DNA from: Notospermus geniculatus
Lineage: Eukaryota; Nemertea; Pilidiophora; Heteronemertea; Lineidae
Assembly: GCA_002633025.1 (NCBI GenBank)
Contig: NMRB01000061.1
Span: 522,686 to 586,685 of the forward strand
Reading direction: 5' to 3'
DNA: 64,000 nucleotides
Part shown: piece after piece, positions 45,426-57,765 of the stretch
Layout of the letters: each line of letters starts with the position of its first letter
How positions within the stretch are numbered: the first letter of the stretch is position 1
Notes under the pieces: generated by a model
What the model saw: only the letters and a program-made list of their open reading frames with translations
Told to the model about the DNA's origin: nothing
Databases searched by the model: none
Translations under genes and position numbers: made by a program

Positions 45426-47156
45426 TATGTATTCAAGAGCTGACAGACAATTCAACTAGAGACAAAGGCCTGTAGGCACGGGAAACCGCTGTTACAGGCG
45501 TGGAAACGAGCCTTGACAGTTTTGTATTAAAAAATCTATGACATGGATTGAAGACGACTGAACGTACCGGACAACCTGTCCCGCCAACGACACCATTAAA
45601 TCCAGCTTAATCATGACCTTATCTGAGAAGCCTGATAAATGGGAGATAAATAATAAATCCTCTTCTATACGGAACTCATAATAATAAAGGGGAATTTCTG
45701 AACGGATGGCTTGGGTGATGCCTAAGTGATGCGTTCATGATGGGTTGGAGGACAATGAATGAGGATGGCAAGGATACGGGGCGTTGCGTTGGAGACCTTG
45801 CGTGTTTTATCAAAAAGGAACCAAGGCTGCATGGGGAGCAAAAGAGCAAGGAAAACATTGAAGAAGCTACTTTACACTGGGAAATTTCGATAAATGAAGC
45901 CCACTTCAATCATAGGTTGATTCTTCAAGGGACAACCGTGAACTTGAATGACGGGCTCGGCGTCTAAGGCCGCCTCTTAATCAATTCCTTTAGTGCGTAG
46001 AAGAAAAACTTAGTAGCGTAAAATTCGATTGCCTTCCAGTAAATTGGTTCAGTGTAAGTGAATGGGTGATGGTTTTGAAGTAACACATCCCTAGAGCAAT
46101 GACGAAATCAGTCGATGAAGACCATGAAGACAAGATGTTACAATCATCTTTTTTCGGTCAAGACAGGAATTGCTACTCTGAAGCCTGTCCCATTCCCCGA
46201 TGATTATCGCATATGAGGAGCGACTTCACGGCAGATCCAAAGAGTCTACGATAGCACGTTGTTTTCTTTAGCAAAGCACGTAATCTGTATAAATCGAACA
46301 GTAGAGGCGGACACTGTTCCCATGGGGGATATTTCCCTTTACACTCCTGGTATATCCGCTTCTCAGGTAACTGCGTTGGCTGAGAGTCTGTAGCTTTTAA
46401 TCACTCTGTATTGTGATATTGCCATTGCTGTCACGTGGGAAATCAACTGAAATACAAGCTGATCGAGAAAAAGATGATATCCTAAAAGGGTCAGTGCGGG
46501 ACAACTTCGCAAAATGTCCATCCTTTAATTGCCTGACCGTCCGACATCCTACACTGTCACTGGCCGTTCAGTGATTAGGTAACTTTGTAGCACAGAGCTG
46601 ATGGCCACACAAAGAATACAGCCACAGTTCTTTGCAATTACATGTATTCTTGAATTCTTTCGATGACACATGGTGAACGGAAGCCTATGATTAACCAGAA
46701 GAGTTTACATGTAGATGAATATGAAGTAACGTATTAGTAATTAAATTTCCACTTTCACAAGGTAGAAATTTGGTACCAATAAATCAATTAATCACTGACA
46801 TCTGAATTCAAACTTATACCACTGAGCAGTCACGACGTGCAAATTTTACTTAGATATAAATGTAATAGGATAAAACCTTCTTTTCTTACTTGCACAATTC
46901 ATCTCCCCATCCCTCATAACCATCGCTCATCGACTATCACCTCAATCCTAGACGATAAATGTATTTCCATAAGACAGATGTGTCTAATTTAATAAAGTGA
47001 GGATTAAACACCCTCAATTAACGGTCGGAGAAAAGCCATCTCGATCGTTATTATGAAAATGAACGTCGTGTTACATTGATATATCGACGGATCAAGCATC
47101 AATCTGTCTAAGACACTCTTTTATCATCATTGTTATGATTATTATCGGATCTTGAG
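45426..47156. other. Unannotated stretch
   Basis: I see no exon with recognisable domain and no repeat. The plus/minus ORF pair at 45676-45967 is ambiguous. Confidence 0.4.
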
Positions 47157-47300
47157 TTTCTCGGTTGGATGGTCTACATGTAGTTCGACGCTGGGGTAGA
47201 CAATCAAATAGAAGACACTTAGTCGAGGAGAGAAGATGGAGATGCGGCATTTGGGTACTTTTAGTAAAGGAATGGCCTAGACACCAAGACACCCGCCATC

Positions 47301-47486
47301 ATGGCCATGGGATGTACTCGCATATCCTACAGGTACTCTGCCGTACCAACCAAGTTTGGTGTAGAGGATTGTCAGCCCGGTGGAGCAGCGATCAATTGGG
47401 GGCCTTATCCTCAGAACAAGCTGCTGGTCTCCAACCAGCAGCTGCTAGATCGTCATGGACACAGCTACTACAGACAGGGAGGATGA
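47301..47486 (+). CDS. Candidate small protein or terminal exon, unidentified
   Basis: An ATG in a near-ideal context (GCCATCATGGCC) opens 61 codons ending in TGA. The text (MAMGCTRISYRYSAVPTKFG ... INWGPYPQNK ... RHGHSYYRQGG) is balanced and protein-like. A TTTTAG acceptor-like site lies ~45 bp upstream. A longer overlapping frame (47165-47530) is R/W-rich and looks like its shadow. I recognise no domain and find no second exon. It could be the only coding exon of a small gene. Confidence 0.35.
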   Translation: MAMGCTRISYRYSAVPTKFGVEDCQPGGAAINWGPYPQNKLLVSNQQLLDRHGHSYYRQGG

Positions 47487-47652
47487 ACGTCAAGACTCTT
47501 GATCCAGAACCAGTAAATAGAATGACATAGAAGCATCTTAAGATTCCGAAGTTACCACTGCCACGCAACTTGAGACGTCGGGTGTGATACCAGTGGCCGC
47601 AGACAATTTTTAAGAAGTCCAGCCGAAAGTTTCTTGACCACAACCACCTACT

Positions 47653-47922
47653 GGAGCCACGGTGGTGTAGTGGATCGGGCCTTCGACTAGCGGTCCGAGG
47701 GTCCAGGTGTACGTTTTTCAGTGTGCCCATTTTTCTGTGTGATTCCCATTGTTCGGAACACACTGGGTAACAGACTGGCTGTTTCTCTGTGTGTCGCCCA
47801 TTGTCAAGTCGCGGCTTATTGCGTCAATCTATTGTAATGTCACACTGGCACACGGGCTTCACTGAACACACCTCTACCGTTGTTGATATCAGACTATAAA
47901 TCCAAACTTTTAACTTTTTTTT
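47653..47922 (+). mobile_element. Chimeric SINE copy
   Basis: The head (GGAGCCACGGTGGTGTAGTGG, truncated before the B box) and tail (ACACCTCTACCGTTGTTGAT then ATCAGACTATAAA) match the SINE at 2600-2876. The middle ~160 bp instead matches the dispersed repeat at 38929-39060. The B box is missing, so pol III promotion is lost. Confidence 0.8.
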
Positions 47923-49208
47923 AGCTTAAATTTGTCACTCTATACATGTCGTTGCTACGGAAAAAGTCGTGCTTTGTCCGTCGACGTACTTGTATTGTAC
48001 TAATGAGTTAAGTTACATTTCATTTGTCTTACATGATCATTACGGAAATCAAGTCATTCTTATGATACTTATGAGGAATCACGTCAAGAGACAACAGCAC
48101 GTCGATAGAGATAGAGCCAGCCCCCGGCTGTTGTACAGCTCAGGATGGCTTGGAATAAATTGACGGAGGAACGAAGCTGCCTTCCACTTCCAGTAAATTA
48201 GTGGCTTATTCTGGAAGAAGCATTTCCCTTTTGACGTCATCAAAGCAATTCGAGAACAGCAATTAACCCAGACTTTCTTTCTGTGGCCACTTAAATGGTA
48301 TAAATTTCCTCTGTGGCGTCATCACTGAACACCTAATGCAATATCGTAGGAGGCAGAGATACATCGACACACTTCCGCCTTTGACAATGTTTGAGATCGA
48401 CCTACATCTGGAATTTACCCTTCGAGGTAAGGCACTATAAATATACCATTCACCATCAACAAATACATCCATTTAGCCAGAATATAAACATCATAGCGAC
48501 CAATTAAACCCTCCAATATCGCCGACAACCATAATAAAATGACATTAGCTGATTTAGAACCCTGTACATTGTACACTTAACCAAGTAAACGACCGTAACG
48601 AGTCTACTGAGCAATCTTTTCCATTAAAATAGCAATTATCTTCGTGTGCTCTTGGCGGGTTCCTCAGCCTCCCTAATAAGAAGTCGATTGAACTATTCAC
48701 CGACGACAATTGACTGCATGGACAAGAGGGGAGGTGAATGGATTTCAACAACGCACTCAGTCGTGACTCAATCCGATATACCACACACATTATCACATTT
48801 TCGGCAATGAAAGGCAAGAATCTATTCTAAAGAAGGCTAATCTGATGAACCCAGGCTGGAGTGATGGAAACATCACTATCCTTGTCGGATGTACAGCTTA
48901 ACACTTTAGATGTTTGGGGTAAATTATGGGAGATAGACGATATGTCAAATGGCACCATGCTCCACCTAGACCTGACACACAAACTGTTGATCAAGAGTAT
49001 TCCCAATGATAGGGCCCGTTAGTTTTCCAAGCTTACCTCGCCCTTATTACAGGCATCGTGTACCTTCTTTCTTGAAATACGACTGGTGAGAGGAATGACA
49101 GACACTGCAATGAACAAAAAAGCCCTGAAGACACCCCGCTGGAAATGCGCCTTCGCTGATTCCGCTTAGATGGCTGCATGGCGTCTGCGGTATTAACTAC
49201 GCGCGTGG
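47923..49208. other. Unannotated stretch
   Basis: No feature is recognised. Three minus ORFs (48263-48472, 48554-48817 and others) have no domains. Confidence 0.4.
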
Positions 49209-49266
49209 GCTGTCAGAATGCCACTAGCGACTGTCACCTCTAAGATTATAGTTTGGATTCCTGGGA

Positions 49267-49408
49267 CCAGGGACCAGTTTCACAAAGAATCTTAAGTCTA
49301 AAGTTTGACTTAAGTCATCATGTGACCAGGTTTCAGCAAATCAGATGGCTTCATTTCAGACTTAAGTTTTTTCTTAGACTTAAGATTCTTTGTGCAACTG
49401 GGCCCTGG
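49267..49408. mobile_element. Fold-back MITE, CCAGGGCCCAGTTGCACAAAG ends
   Basis: The left CCAGGGACCAGTTTCACAAA pairs with an inverted right end CCAGGGCCCAGTTGCACAAA. The arms carry GAATCTTAAGTCTAA and ACTTAAGTC. A degraded tRNA-like SINE head (49209-49262) adjoins its left side. Confidence 0.92.
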
Positions 49409-52400
49409 TCACACCTTCTTTCACGGGAGGGAAAGGAATTGTTTGTCAGTGTACGATGGAGATTCCCAGATGGGCATTTTCGTTATTTCGTTTATTAAGA
49501 TGGGCGTCTCACCATCGATCTTCTATTGGGTGTCGAGGATTTGTGTTGCCCGAAATCAAGCGTGATAAGGCACAAGGTAGTCCTCCATGTTTCTGACTAA
49601 GTTCAGTTTATCAGGCTAATGGTTGCTTGCACTTTTCACCTCGACTGCCAATGCAGTCTTCTGTGGCTTCAAGCTTTCCCGGGCAAGCTTTATGAGCTGA
49701 AGGTAATAACCGTCTTCACGGCCTTTACCACTTCGACGACTGGGACGATTTATTCCACTGATAGAAGACCACTTTTCACCTCTAAAGTACCATCAAGTGC
49801 AACTCTGATGACTGTGGCGCTCTTCCAGTGATTTAGCCAACAAAAAAGAAAGGTTTTGATGATTCAATCACCGAGCTGACTGGCGTGCAAAGGCAAAGAT
49901 GAAACGATGAGAAACCTGCCTCAAAAGATAGGAATGATTAAGTGCCTTTCTAGTCGGAGTACTGGAACTCACAGAGGGGAAGGATGGTGTTTGCATGTCA
50001 ATGGGAACAACGGAGAATATTGTGAACCGTTTGAATTCCTGTTGTCAAGCAAAAAAGTGGTCCAAATGCAAACAGGAAGTCAGAAAGCTTTGACTGTTGG
50101 TCGATTATGACGTTTGCACTGATGTATCTAAGGATAACGAGAATGAATTGGGGAACGATGAAGCCTTATCACGTAGTACACGAGCGGACCATCATCCTGA
50201 AACAAGAGGGTGTCAAATGCTCCGACCCTCACACTTGTCATTGTAGGGACCGCCAGGGACCGTAAATGGCTTCGAGTTTCTCAGGATGGCGGACCATTGG
50301 ATCATCTTTGAATGTAATGCAACTGGCTATCCGAGAATATAATACATGCCCTGTGGGCTGATGGAAGAGGTTTTTTCCAGTTCGTCATTAAACACCCTAT
50401 AACATGTATATTGTGGCATGCATTTGTTAGAATAAATCTTTGGAAAATATGACATGGTTGAAAACGTTCATAATCAGTCCCGTTCTAAAGTATGCTGACA
50501 TGGGTAAGTCAAAATGTCACAGACACATCTCTTAGGCTTGGTTTACTTTGTGAGCTGTATTTAGGCCTACTGATAACACCCTTCGAATAGTACTGACGTC
50601 AGACATGTCAGAGTGCCGCTGGCAGATAGCTGGAATGTTTGCATTGGCTTTGAAATGAAAACCGTAGGTTTTATGCATTCTGACTTCTTTTAGTTACCTT
50701 AGAGCCAGTCACCTTAGAAACACTCGTATTGGTTTGCTGGTGGTAGGGCCGAACATGTCTAAGAGAATCTACACAGATGGAGTTATGAAACTGTTTCCGT
50801 ATCAGAATGAGCCCGGTGTAACGGTTTCTACATTGTATTCCCAATATCTCAGCGCTTTCATCAGGAGACACCTACAGCGCATGACTTTTCAATAGGGAAA
50901 CACATTATATGACATAGGGAAATCTATGACTCTTGTTTCACAGTGTTTGCCACACAATGCAGAAAAACACTGAGGAACAAGAACATTGTGACACATTACA
51001 CCCGCAGACTGTGATGCGGCGTGAAGATCACGGGATTTTTTGCAGCATGTAGAAACATTCGCATATTCTCAGACACCATGAGAAGATTAGTCAAGGAAGT
51101 AGCTTATTCCTGAGGGTCCTGTGGGCAAGAGCTTATGAAATCAGTCTTGTCAGAGTTTAGGTGGCTTCACACGACTAAATCACAGCCAGAGGCTTCAAGA
51201 AGTAAGAAACAGCCACAAGTGACACTTTGAATACGGATCAACGTAAAATGCCCAACATCGTAAATTACTGAACGTTATCGGGGTTAGCCGGATTAATAAG
51301 GGGTTTAGCCTCGCCCTCACTCGCTATTTCTCTGTCTCTGACATCCCTTTTGCAGTATCAAGGGATTCGTTTTGTATACCGAAATCAGTATTTCCAAAAT
51401 ATCGCATATGAATATTCTGATCAAGTTGGGCGGGTTTTTGGCATATAAAACATACTGTACTCGTACGCTACATACAATCTTTTTATGTGCAATTTTTTTG
51501 TCGTGTCTTTGATGTCTCCGCCAGGGACCACAAGGATATCCTTATCAAGGGCTCGCAAATAATCCGAGAAAGTGCTCGGTGCCCATTTTTGTACAAGTGG
51601 TCGACAACCGACCAAAACACATCTGAAGCCGAAGGCAATTCTCATAGTCGTGGGAAGACACCCTTTTTATCGGAGTTCTAGAAGATTTGGCAGCACCGTA
51701 CACCCTCGAAGAGAATGGACAATCCATTTTCCAATAGGCCTGGGGTCCATTAGAAGCATCTATCGACGAGATGAATCATCGAATTTGACACTCAAGAAAA
51801 ACAGGCGTTCGTTTTCCTCATCCCAAGCATGTAAGCCTTCGAAAGCCGATTTCCTTTTTTCCTTCGCTTTGCATCTAAAAAACAACCCCGACATGTCCGA
51901 AGCTGTTTTTTTACATTTTCGAGACGAGTTGGGAATTCTTGCTTCAAGCAGATAATTTGGGAATCGAAGTGGCTTGAAAATGGCATTCAAATGATTCATC
52001 TACTTTCTCATCCAATGGCATTTTGCCAACATCTCTGATGGCGAGATACACGGGCAACAAAAATGCATGGAACTACATAAAAGTCAACACCCAATGGCTA
52101 CGCCATCCATTACAATTTCTTAAAGGTGCATTCCAAGGAAGCTATGATAATCATCGTTCCAGACGTATGAACGTTTTTTACCTGGCTTGCAACCCTATCA
52201 CGATCCATTTTCGTGGTGTATGGGACGTTCCCTGCCAAACTTCCCTGTCACCCCCAGCCAAACTTCCCTATCCCTTCAAAGGACTATCAAGCCCCCACTG
52301 TGTCAAAGGCATGATTAACCATCTTTAACTCATAAGGGGTGCTGTGGGGATGGTGGCATTTATATATCTTACAAATCAATAAATGCTTGAATGAGCGTAT

Positions 52401-52696
52401 GAAGCCACCCCCAGAGAGTTAAGATCCAACAATGAAAAAAAATGTACACTTTACACCACCAGGAAGAATTGAACAAACATTGAAGGCGTCTGACCTTTTC
52501 CTTTGCACATCAAGAAACCCATCTCATACTGTGGACAAACAGACCACTATGAAACAAACCAAGTGAACACGGCTGCCGTCTCAAATGTGTGGTAATAAAG
52601 AAAATTGCGCTCTTTTTCTTGGTAAGATGCTACAGAAATACAGCAATTATGGTACAACTTGGTGAAAGACCTTTCCGCTGCTTGCTCTGTTGATCT
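49409..52696. other. Unannotated stretch
   Basis: Many overlapping ORFs are present (49253-50110 plus, 51421-51999 both strands), but none has a motif or splice pattern I can defend. Confidence 0.35.
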
Positions 52697-52984
52697 CCCG
52701 TCACACTTAGTTCGAATCAGCAGGAATCAAGCAGAACCAGCCGGAATGAGAAAATATGCAAAATTCGAGCCGGATTCGGGAGAGCTTCGAAGGATACTTG
52801 GAATGCACCTCGATAATTTCGAACATGTCCAAGACATTCTGACAGACCGCAGGAATGGGCCGGAACATTAAGAATGCAGTCAGAATCCAGTCCGAATTTT
52901 TAGAATGCACTTCGAATGTCCAGGAATGAACTACGAATTGTCATTCCAATGGCATTCCTACTCATTCTGCCTCAGTGTGACGGG
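52697..52984. mobile_element. TIR element with CCCGTCACACT ends
   Basis: CCCGTCACACT at the left is inverted as AGTGTGACGGG at the right, 288 bp apart. The interior is dense in GGAATG/CATTCC and TTCGAA words in both orientations, so it can fold extensively. No transposase is present. ORFs crossing it (52659-52871, 52707-52910) are shadows. Confidence 0.75.
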
Positions 52985-54719
52985 GGGATTCCTACCGAGA
53001 AATGCATTACAAGAAAGGTCAGCCTTTGGGATAGTACCCATAGAACATGGTTCCGATGGGGTTTATTCCTGCCACACCGCTCAGAAAAAGTTACACGTCG
53101 ATGTAGTCGATGGTTATTGGGAAGGTGACCATCAGGATTATCTACGAGTAGTAGTCGGTAACGACTTTCTGAAACCTGAGCTGGCCCATCCTGCAAGAAT
53201 CAAAGTTCTATCTGGCCTGTGGCTCGAAGGAGCGTACTGCAGAGGCAGCTTTATCAGCCTTGCGGGCGGGCAACGATGACAAGCCCACGTCTGCGTCAAT
53301 CCTGCCATGAATTCAATACTTGTGGCGGTGAAACTGACGTGCGGAGGATTTCTGCCCTGCCTTGCCATCACAGCGGCTGCGGTGATTATAGTCCCCTGAA
53401 TATGCCATTGTGAGCTACTGTTGAGGCTTTTGCCCAACGTCATTACGTCTACCAATNTTTGTGGGACCATCCATCATGTCCATCCCTCACGGACACAAGA
53501 AGCAAATAAAGCCAAAAAAACTGTTCAGTCCAATCGGTATTTCATTTTTACAACCTGCCAAATCACCAAGTGTGATTGAGATATTTTTTATTGCCTTTAG
53601 GCAACGTTTTATGAACGAGAAGCTTCCTTCAAGTGATTTTCTCACACAGATGGGGCCTCAGAATTGAATCAATTGGCAAAGGGAATGGTAGTCAACACGA
53701 AGATAGAACAAAAATCATTCTGATCATGAAGTCCACGAGTAAAAATTAAAGTGCAATCGTAGAAGACAGTGCGACTAAATTGGAGTACAGAGGCAGTAGT
53801 AGCATTTGCGTAAAACCGAGTCCTGCAGCCTGACTTTTTCCCTGTCTAGGCCTACCCGTCTTTTTTTCTTCTCTACCATTTTACGTTCGTGCGCATAATT
53901 TATTGCTGTCAGCCGTGGTTACTATACATACTACCACATCGATAGACTCCGCATAATGCAATGACCGTCAACCCATTGCAGCTGAACAAAATATAAAAAA
54001 AATTAATGTACCGTAGACAATTGCCACTATTTCTGGTTTGAATGCAGAAAGCTACGTATCTTGTGGTGACAATCGATTGTATTTCTAGGTGAACGTCATT
54101 GACGCAAACTCATTGCACGCAAATTTAATGCTTCAATCATCGATGCATATCACTGATGATGGTGACCACTTGGTCGCAGGTAGGTTGATTACATGTCGCA
54201 AATGCCATTGACATCATTTTATTAAACATTTGGATCAAGTAATCATGTACTGTGTAACAGTATCTAATTAGGCCGTATTGAATTTTAAGAGCAGCGAGTT
54301 AAAAACAGCGAGTATGGATCGCCCATGAAGCACTGGAGGGTGCTGCAACGAAGTCTGTGACCCGTGCCAGCAAAATAAGTCTGAATGCGCCGGAAAGAAG
54401 ACTCAACATGATACCAGAGTCCAGAGAACAACTCTAGAAACTGACAGAGTCAAATTTCACAATGGTCAGACAATACTGAAATCAACAATCCGTTGGTGCA
54501 CTTTGGGTCTTCTTCTCTGCGCATTCCGACTCATTTTGCTGGCACGGGTCACATATCCGTTCCGCACATTAAGCGCTTTGTTGCATCAAGGGGCATTTTT
54601 GGACTAACATGTCTCGTTTTTTTGAGACATACACAGTCTCAAGGGGTCTGTCTATACATTGCCAGCTACAAATATACCTTCATTTTGTTTTATCAGGACA
54701 TGAGGTGAGACTGCCAAGT
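52985..54719. other. Unannotated stretch
   Basis: A plus frame at 52905-53279 continues out of the TIR element with protein-like text (YWEGDHQDYLRVVVGNDF), but it starts inside the element and I find no domain. An N lies at 53457. Confidence 0.35.
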
Positions 54720-55164
54720 TCAGTAAGCAACTTTTTTAGTCATCAAATAGTAAATTACCTTTGACTTCTTTTTAAGGGTCTTTCCAGTTCCTTTATTCTC
54801 CTTCTTCTTGAACAAATGTTTCTTCCTCTCGGGGGTGGTCAGCAGTGCGTCCCTATCCAAGTGATTATTAGCATATTCCCATCTCACAGGGGTACCCAAT
54901 AAGTTATCCGATTCAGCTGAGGGACACTTGTCCCTTGCGATCTTTCTGGCCCTTGGGATGTCCACCTCGAGGGCCAGAGAATCACCATCACCTTTTTTAT
55001 CCAGCATTGTGAAAGGATAGCTGTTGTCACCCTGATCCCGACTAGGGTGCCCCTCACAGCACTGCCTGATTGCTCTGGATAAATCAGCCAAACAGGTTCT
55101 TATTCTACTTCCCATGTGAATGCTGGACAGGTCAACATAGCGAAGTCGATCTTGCAAGTAAAAA
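54720..55164 (-). CDS. Candidate terminal coding exon, unidentified
   Basis: After a pyrimidine-rich acceptor-like site (TTTTTACTTGCAAG|) near 55160, one frame stays open to a stop at 54720: LRYVDLSSIHMGSRIRTCL ... LEVDIPRARKIARD ... and a lysine-rich end (FKKKENKGTGKTLKKK). The length and mixed composition are more coding-like than most of this region. Further minus frames at 55297-55722 could be upstream exons, including a hydrophobic stretch WLLGAFWIIFATFSVF, but I could not join them. No family is recognised. Confidence 0.3.
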
Positions 55165-56173
55165 CAACATCTGAACTGTCGGGCTGTATTGTAGAACACA
55201 AGCGTATAGATCCCAAATAATCAGAACGACACAATCTATCACTAAATACAGAAAATGTTGCAAAGATAATCCAAAAAGCACCTAGTAACCAACGATTCAC
55301 AGCACATGTTTCTCCAGTTGAGATTCTTTCATATCTATCGATCGAAACGGAATCTCCACCATGCCTGAAATAGAGTAATTGATTTCAGCAAATGCTGCCC
55401 AGCCCGGCAGAGGGGGATGGTCAGTTGAGTTCATTCTGTTCGGCACCACGTGTTTTGCTGCTGTGACAGAGAAGATGATCCACACTCTTGCGAAAATTCA
55501 GTGAACAGGATACATTGTATTTGCAAAATCGATAAACAACGTCCTCCTGACTCTGTTAATCTGAGAATAAAACAAATCGCTTCCACATTGATGATTTATT
55601 TCGAAGTCGTTTCCTGAATAGTACGACGCGTTGGAGGAACAGAAAAGAAGTGTGCTTTCGCAGTCTGACAAAGCGAAATCATCCAAGCAACAACATACTC
55701 GGACGGAATGCCGAGTGTACAACAGCTTAGCATCCCCGAGAAATGAAAGGCGATTCGTCGTAGGAATATGTATCGTTTCGTCGTTGTCAGTGCGATGACT
55801 TTGAGCTCATTGAAGGAAGCAGTACATTGCAGCGAAGGAGATTATTGGACTGTTTTCCGTGTCCGAGTGTTTGGTCGGACAATTCTGAAGTAGGGTGCCA
55901 CCCACAAGTCATGTCCGTACGTTTTCGTTGTTCTGGTGGTGATTAGGTAATACGTAAAAGAAGTTACATAATCGAAGATAGGGTACTTGTACTAGACTGG
56001 TACTTGTACTAGACTGGTTCGCCTGACCTTGAAGGAAAGAAGACGGACAATTCTATTGTCTGAAGACACGGTTGACAAGACCAAAAACCTGTGCCAACTA
56101 TAAATAAAAATTCCACAGAAGAAACTGATATCCAAATTAAAGCACAAAGAACGACACACAAAATGATATAATA
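55165..56173. other. Stretch with ambiguous ORFs and a 17-bp duplication
   Basis: GGTACTTGTACTAGACT occurs twice in tandem at 55982-56015. ORFs at 55297-55722 are discussed with the candidate exon at 54720-55164. Nothing else is seen. Confidence 0.4.
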
Positions 56174-56300
56174 AGAAAAGTCGTCTCCGAATTTTGCAAA
56201 TTTTCGACCCCAACCGGGGGCTTCCTCACAGGCACTTTCTAAGTGCCTGGAAGACCCCGGTTGGGGTCGAAAATTTGCAAAATTCGGAGACGACTTTTCT
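56174..56300. repeat. Palindrome with 45-bp perfect arms
   Basis: AGAAAAGTCGTCTCCGAATT to CCCCAACCGGG on the left is matched exactly in inverse on the right (45 bp). Inside, GGCACTT..AAGTGCC forms a second stem. Total length is 127 bp. Minus ORFs across it (55992-56356) repeat the same text forwards and backwards and are not genes. No target duplication is evident. Confidence 0.95.
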
Positions 56301-56911
56301 AAGAAACTTATTATAACAGAAGAAACTGACAAAAATGTATTTAAAGGGGACAACAATCGCAGCTAGAGGAACGAATTAGTCATGAACTAGGGACGCGTGA
56401 AGACGGACTTCGCTGAGAATATCAGACGGACGAACTGTAATGATTAAGTCGGTGATCGCGCGTAATGGTTTATTACCATACTCGCCAGCGCGCAATATCG
56501 GATATGCAGCGATACGTCAACGGTTCTGACAACTTCAGAGAGAGTTCAGGAAGTTAAATCGATTTGAAATGGGTTTGTACTTGGAGGAGGGTGATAATTC
56601 CAAGATTTATAATCTTATAGGCAGGAAATCCTTTGTGTTACGGGCAGTGGCGTTGGGACGCGATGCCAGGAAAATGCCCAAGACGAATTTATACATGCTT
56701 ATCGTTGTCATGGCGTCAACATAATAAGGCACTGTTCTAACACATTCATGCGCTTTCGCGGGAACCGGCCAGAAAAAAGCTGGCACTGACCTTATATAAA
56801 GGAGCCTAGTGTATACACGATATTTATGGAGGAAATTGGCTTTCAGGAGAACATTCTCTCTGAAACATATGAGGCTTTAGAAATAGAAATAGGCCTATCG
56901 GTAAGGGGCCA
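56301..56911. other. Unannotated stretch
   Basis: No feature is recognised. Confidence 0.4.
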
Positions 56912-57083
56912 TGCATAAAACATCTTAAGTGTAAAATTTCCCTTAAATTATTGTGGTCTATTTCTACGCTTCAGGGTCCATATTCATAAACATATTTAAG
57001 TCAAAGTGTGATACTTATCTTTTGTGTTGAACAAAGGATAAGTGTCACACTTAGACTTAAGTAGTTTTATGAATATGGGCCCT
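56912..57083. mobile_element. Fold-back MITE copy, GGGTCCATATTCATAAACAT ends
   Basis: From 56974, GGGTCCATATTCATAAACAT pairs with an inverted right end GGGCCCATATTCATAAAACT. It is related to the copy at 44026-44120, in opposite orientation. The preceding CATAAAACATCTTAAGTGTA block is also shared with that copy. Confidence 0.85.
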
Positions 57084-57544
57084 GTCGAACAGGTTCATTG
57101 TGGATAACTGGACCGACATACACACCTAATGCGAACAAATACCCGGACGGCTGCAAGTCATTTGGAGTCAATCACACTCCCTCGCCTTCTTGCGCTCTCC
57201 TGCTCATTTCAGTAATAACATGCCATTACTAGGTAATCGGCCAAATCAGATTTCTTAATGATATTCCTAAATCCGAATGCCCTTAAGACGAAACCCCCAG
57301 GGGAGCCCCGAACAATCCTTTCCTTGATGCATTTTTAAGCAATGCCGTGCAATTAATTCACCATTAATAGCAGCGACCGAAGCTCGGAAGGGGGAACTCA
57401 ATTTCCTTGTTTGGCATCCTGTGGCTATGAAGCCATGTATCATGACGGCTCGGCGACACTACAGGTTGTTAAAGGTGCAGTTCATGATGGTGTTTGAAAT
57501 TGATTTGCGGAGGGGGCGCAAAACTTGAAAGGGAGAATGAAATA
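57084..57544. other. Unannotated stretch
   Basis: No feature is recognised. Confidence 0.4.
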
Positions 57545-57765
57545 AAAGTGGAAAATAAGAAGTGGGAAATTTTGGAATTTTGCGCGAAATTTTCAATTTC
57601 TCAAATTGGGAGAAATTTTTTCCCATTTGGGAAATTTTCTTAAAATGATATGACATTTTGTCTGATTTTTCGGGCGATATTTCCAAAATGGGAAAATTTT
57701 TTCTCGCAATTTGAGAAATTGAGGCGCAAAATTCCAAAATTTCCCACTTATTTTCAACTTTTTTT
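57545..57765. mobile_element. AT-rich fold-back element
   Basis: AAAATAAGAAGTGGGAAATT and its inverted partner AATTTCCCACTTATTTTCAA bound arms that continue through TTTTGGAATTTTGCGC, CAATTTCTCAAATTG and TTTTTTCCCATTTGG. No coding capacity is present; the minus ORF at 57459-57737 is a shadow. Confidence 0.85.

Noticed and set aside
52905-53279. 124-residue plus-strand protein
   Set aside because: It starts inside a TIR element and shows no recognisable domain, although its downstream half has coding-like composition.
56009-56356. 115-residue minus-strand protein
   Set aside because: It runs through the 45-bp perfect palindrome, so its text is dictated by the inverted repeat.
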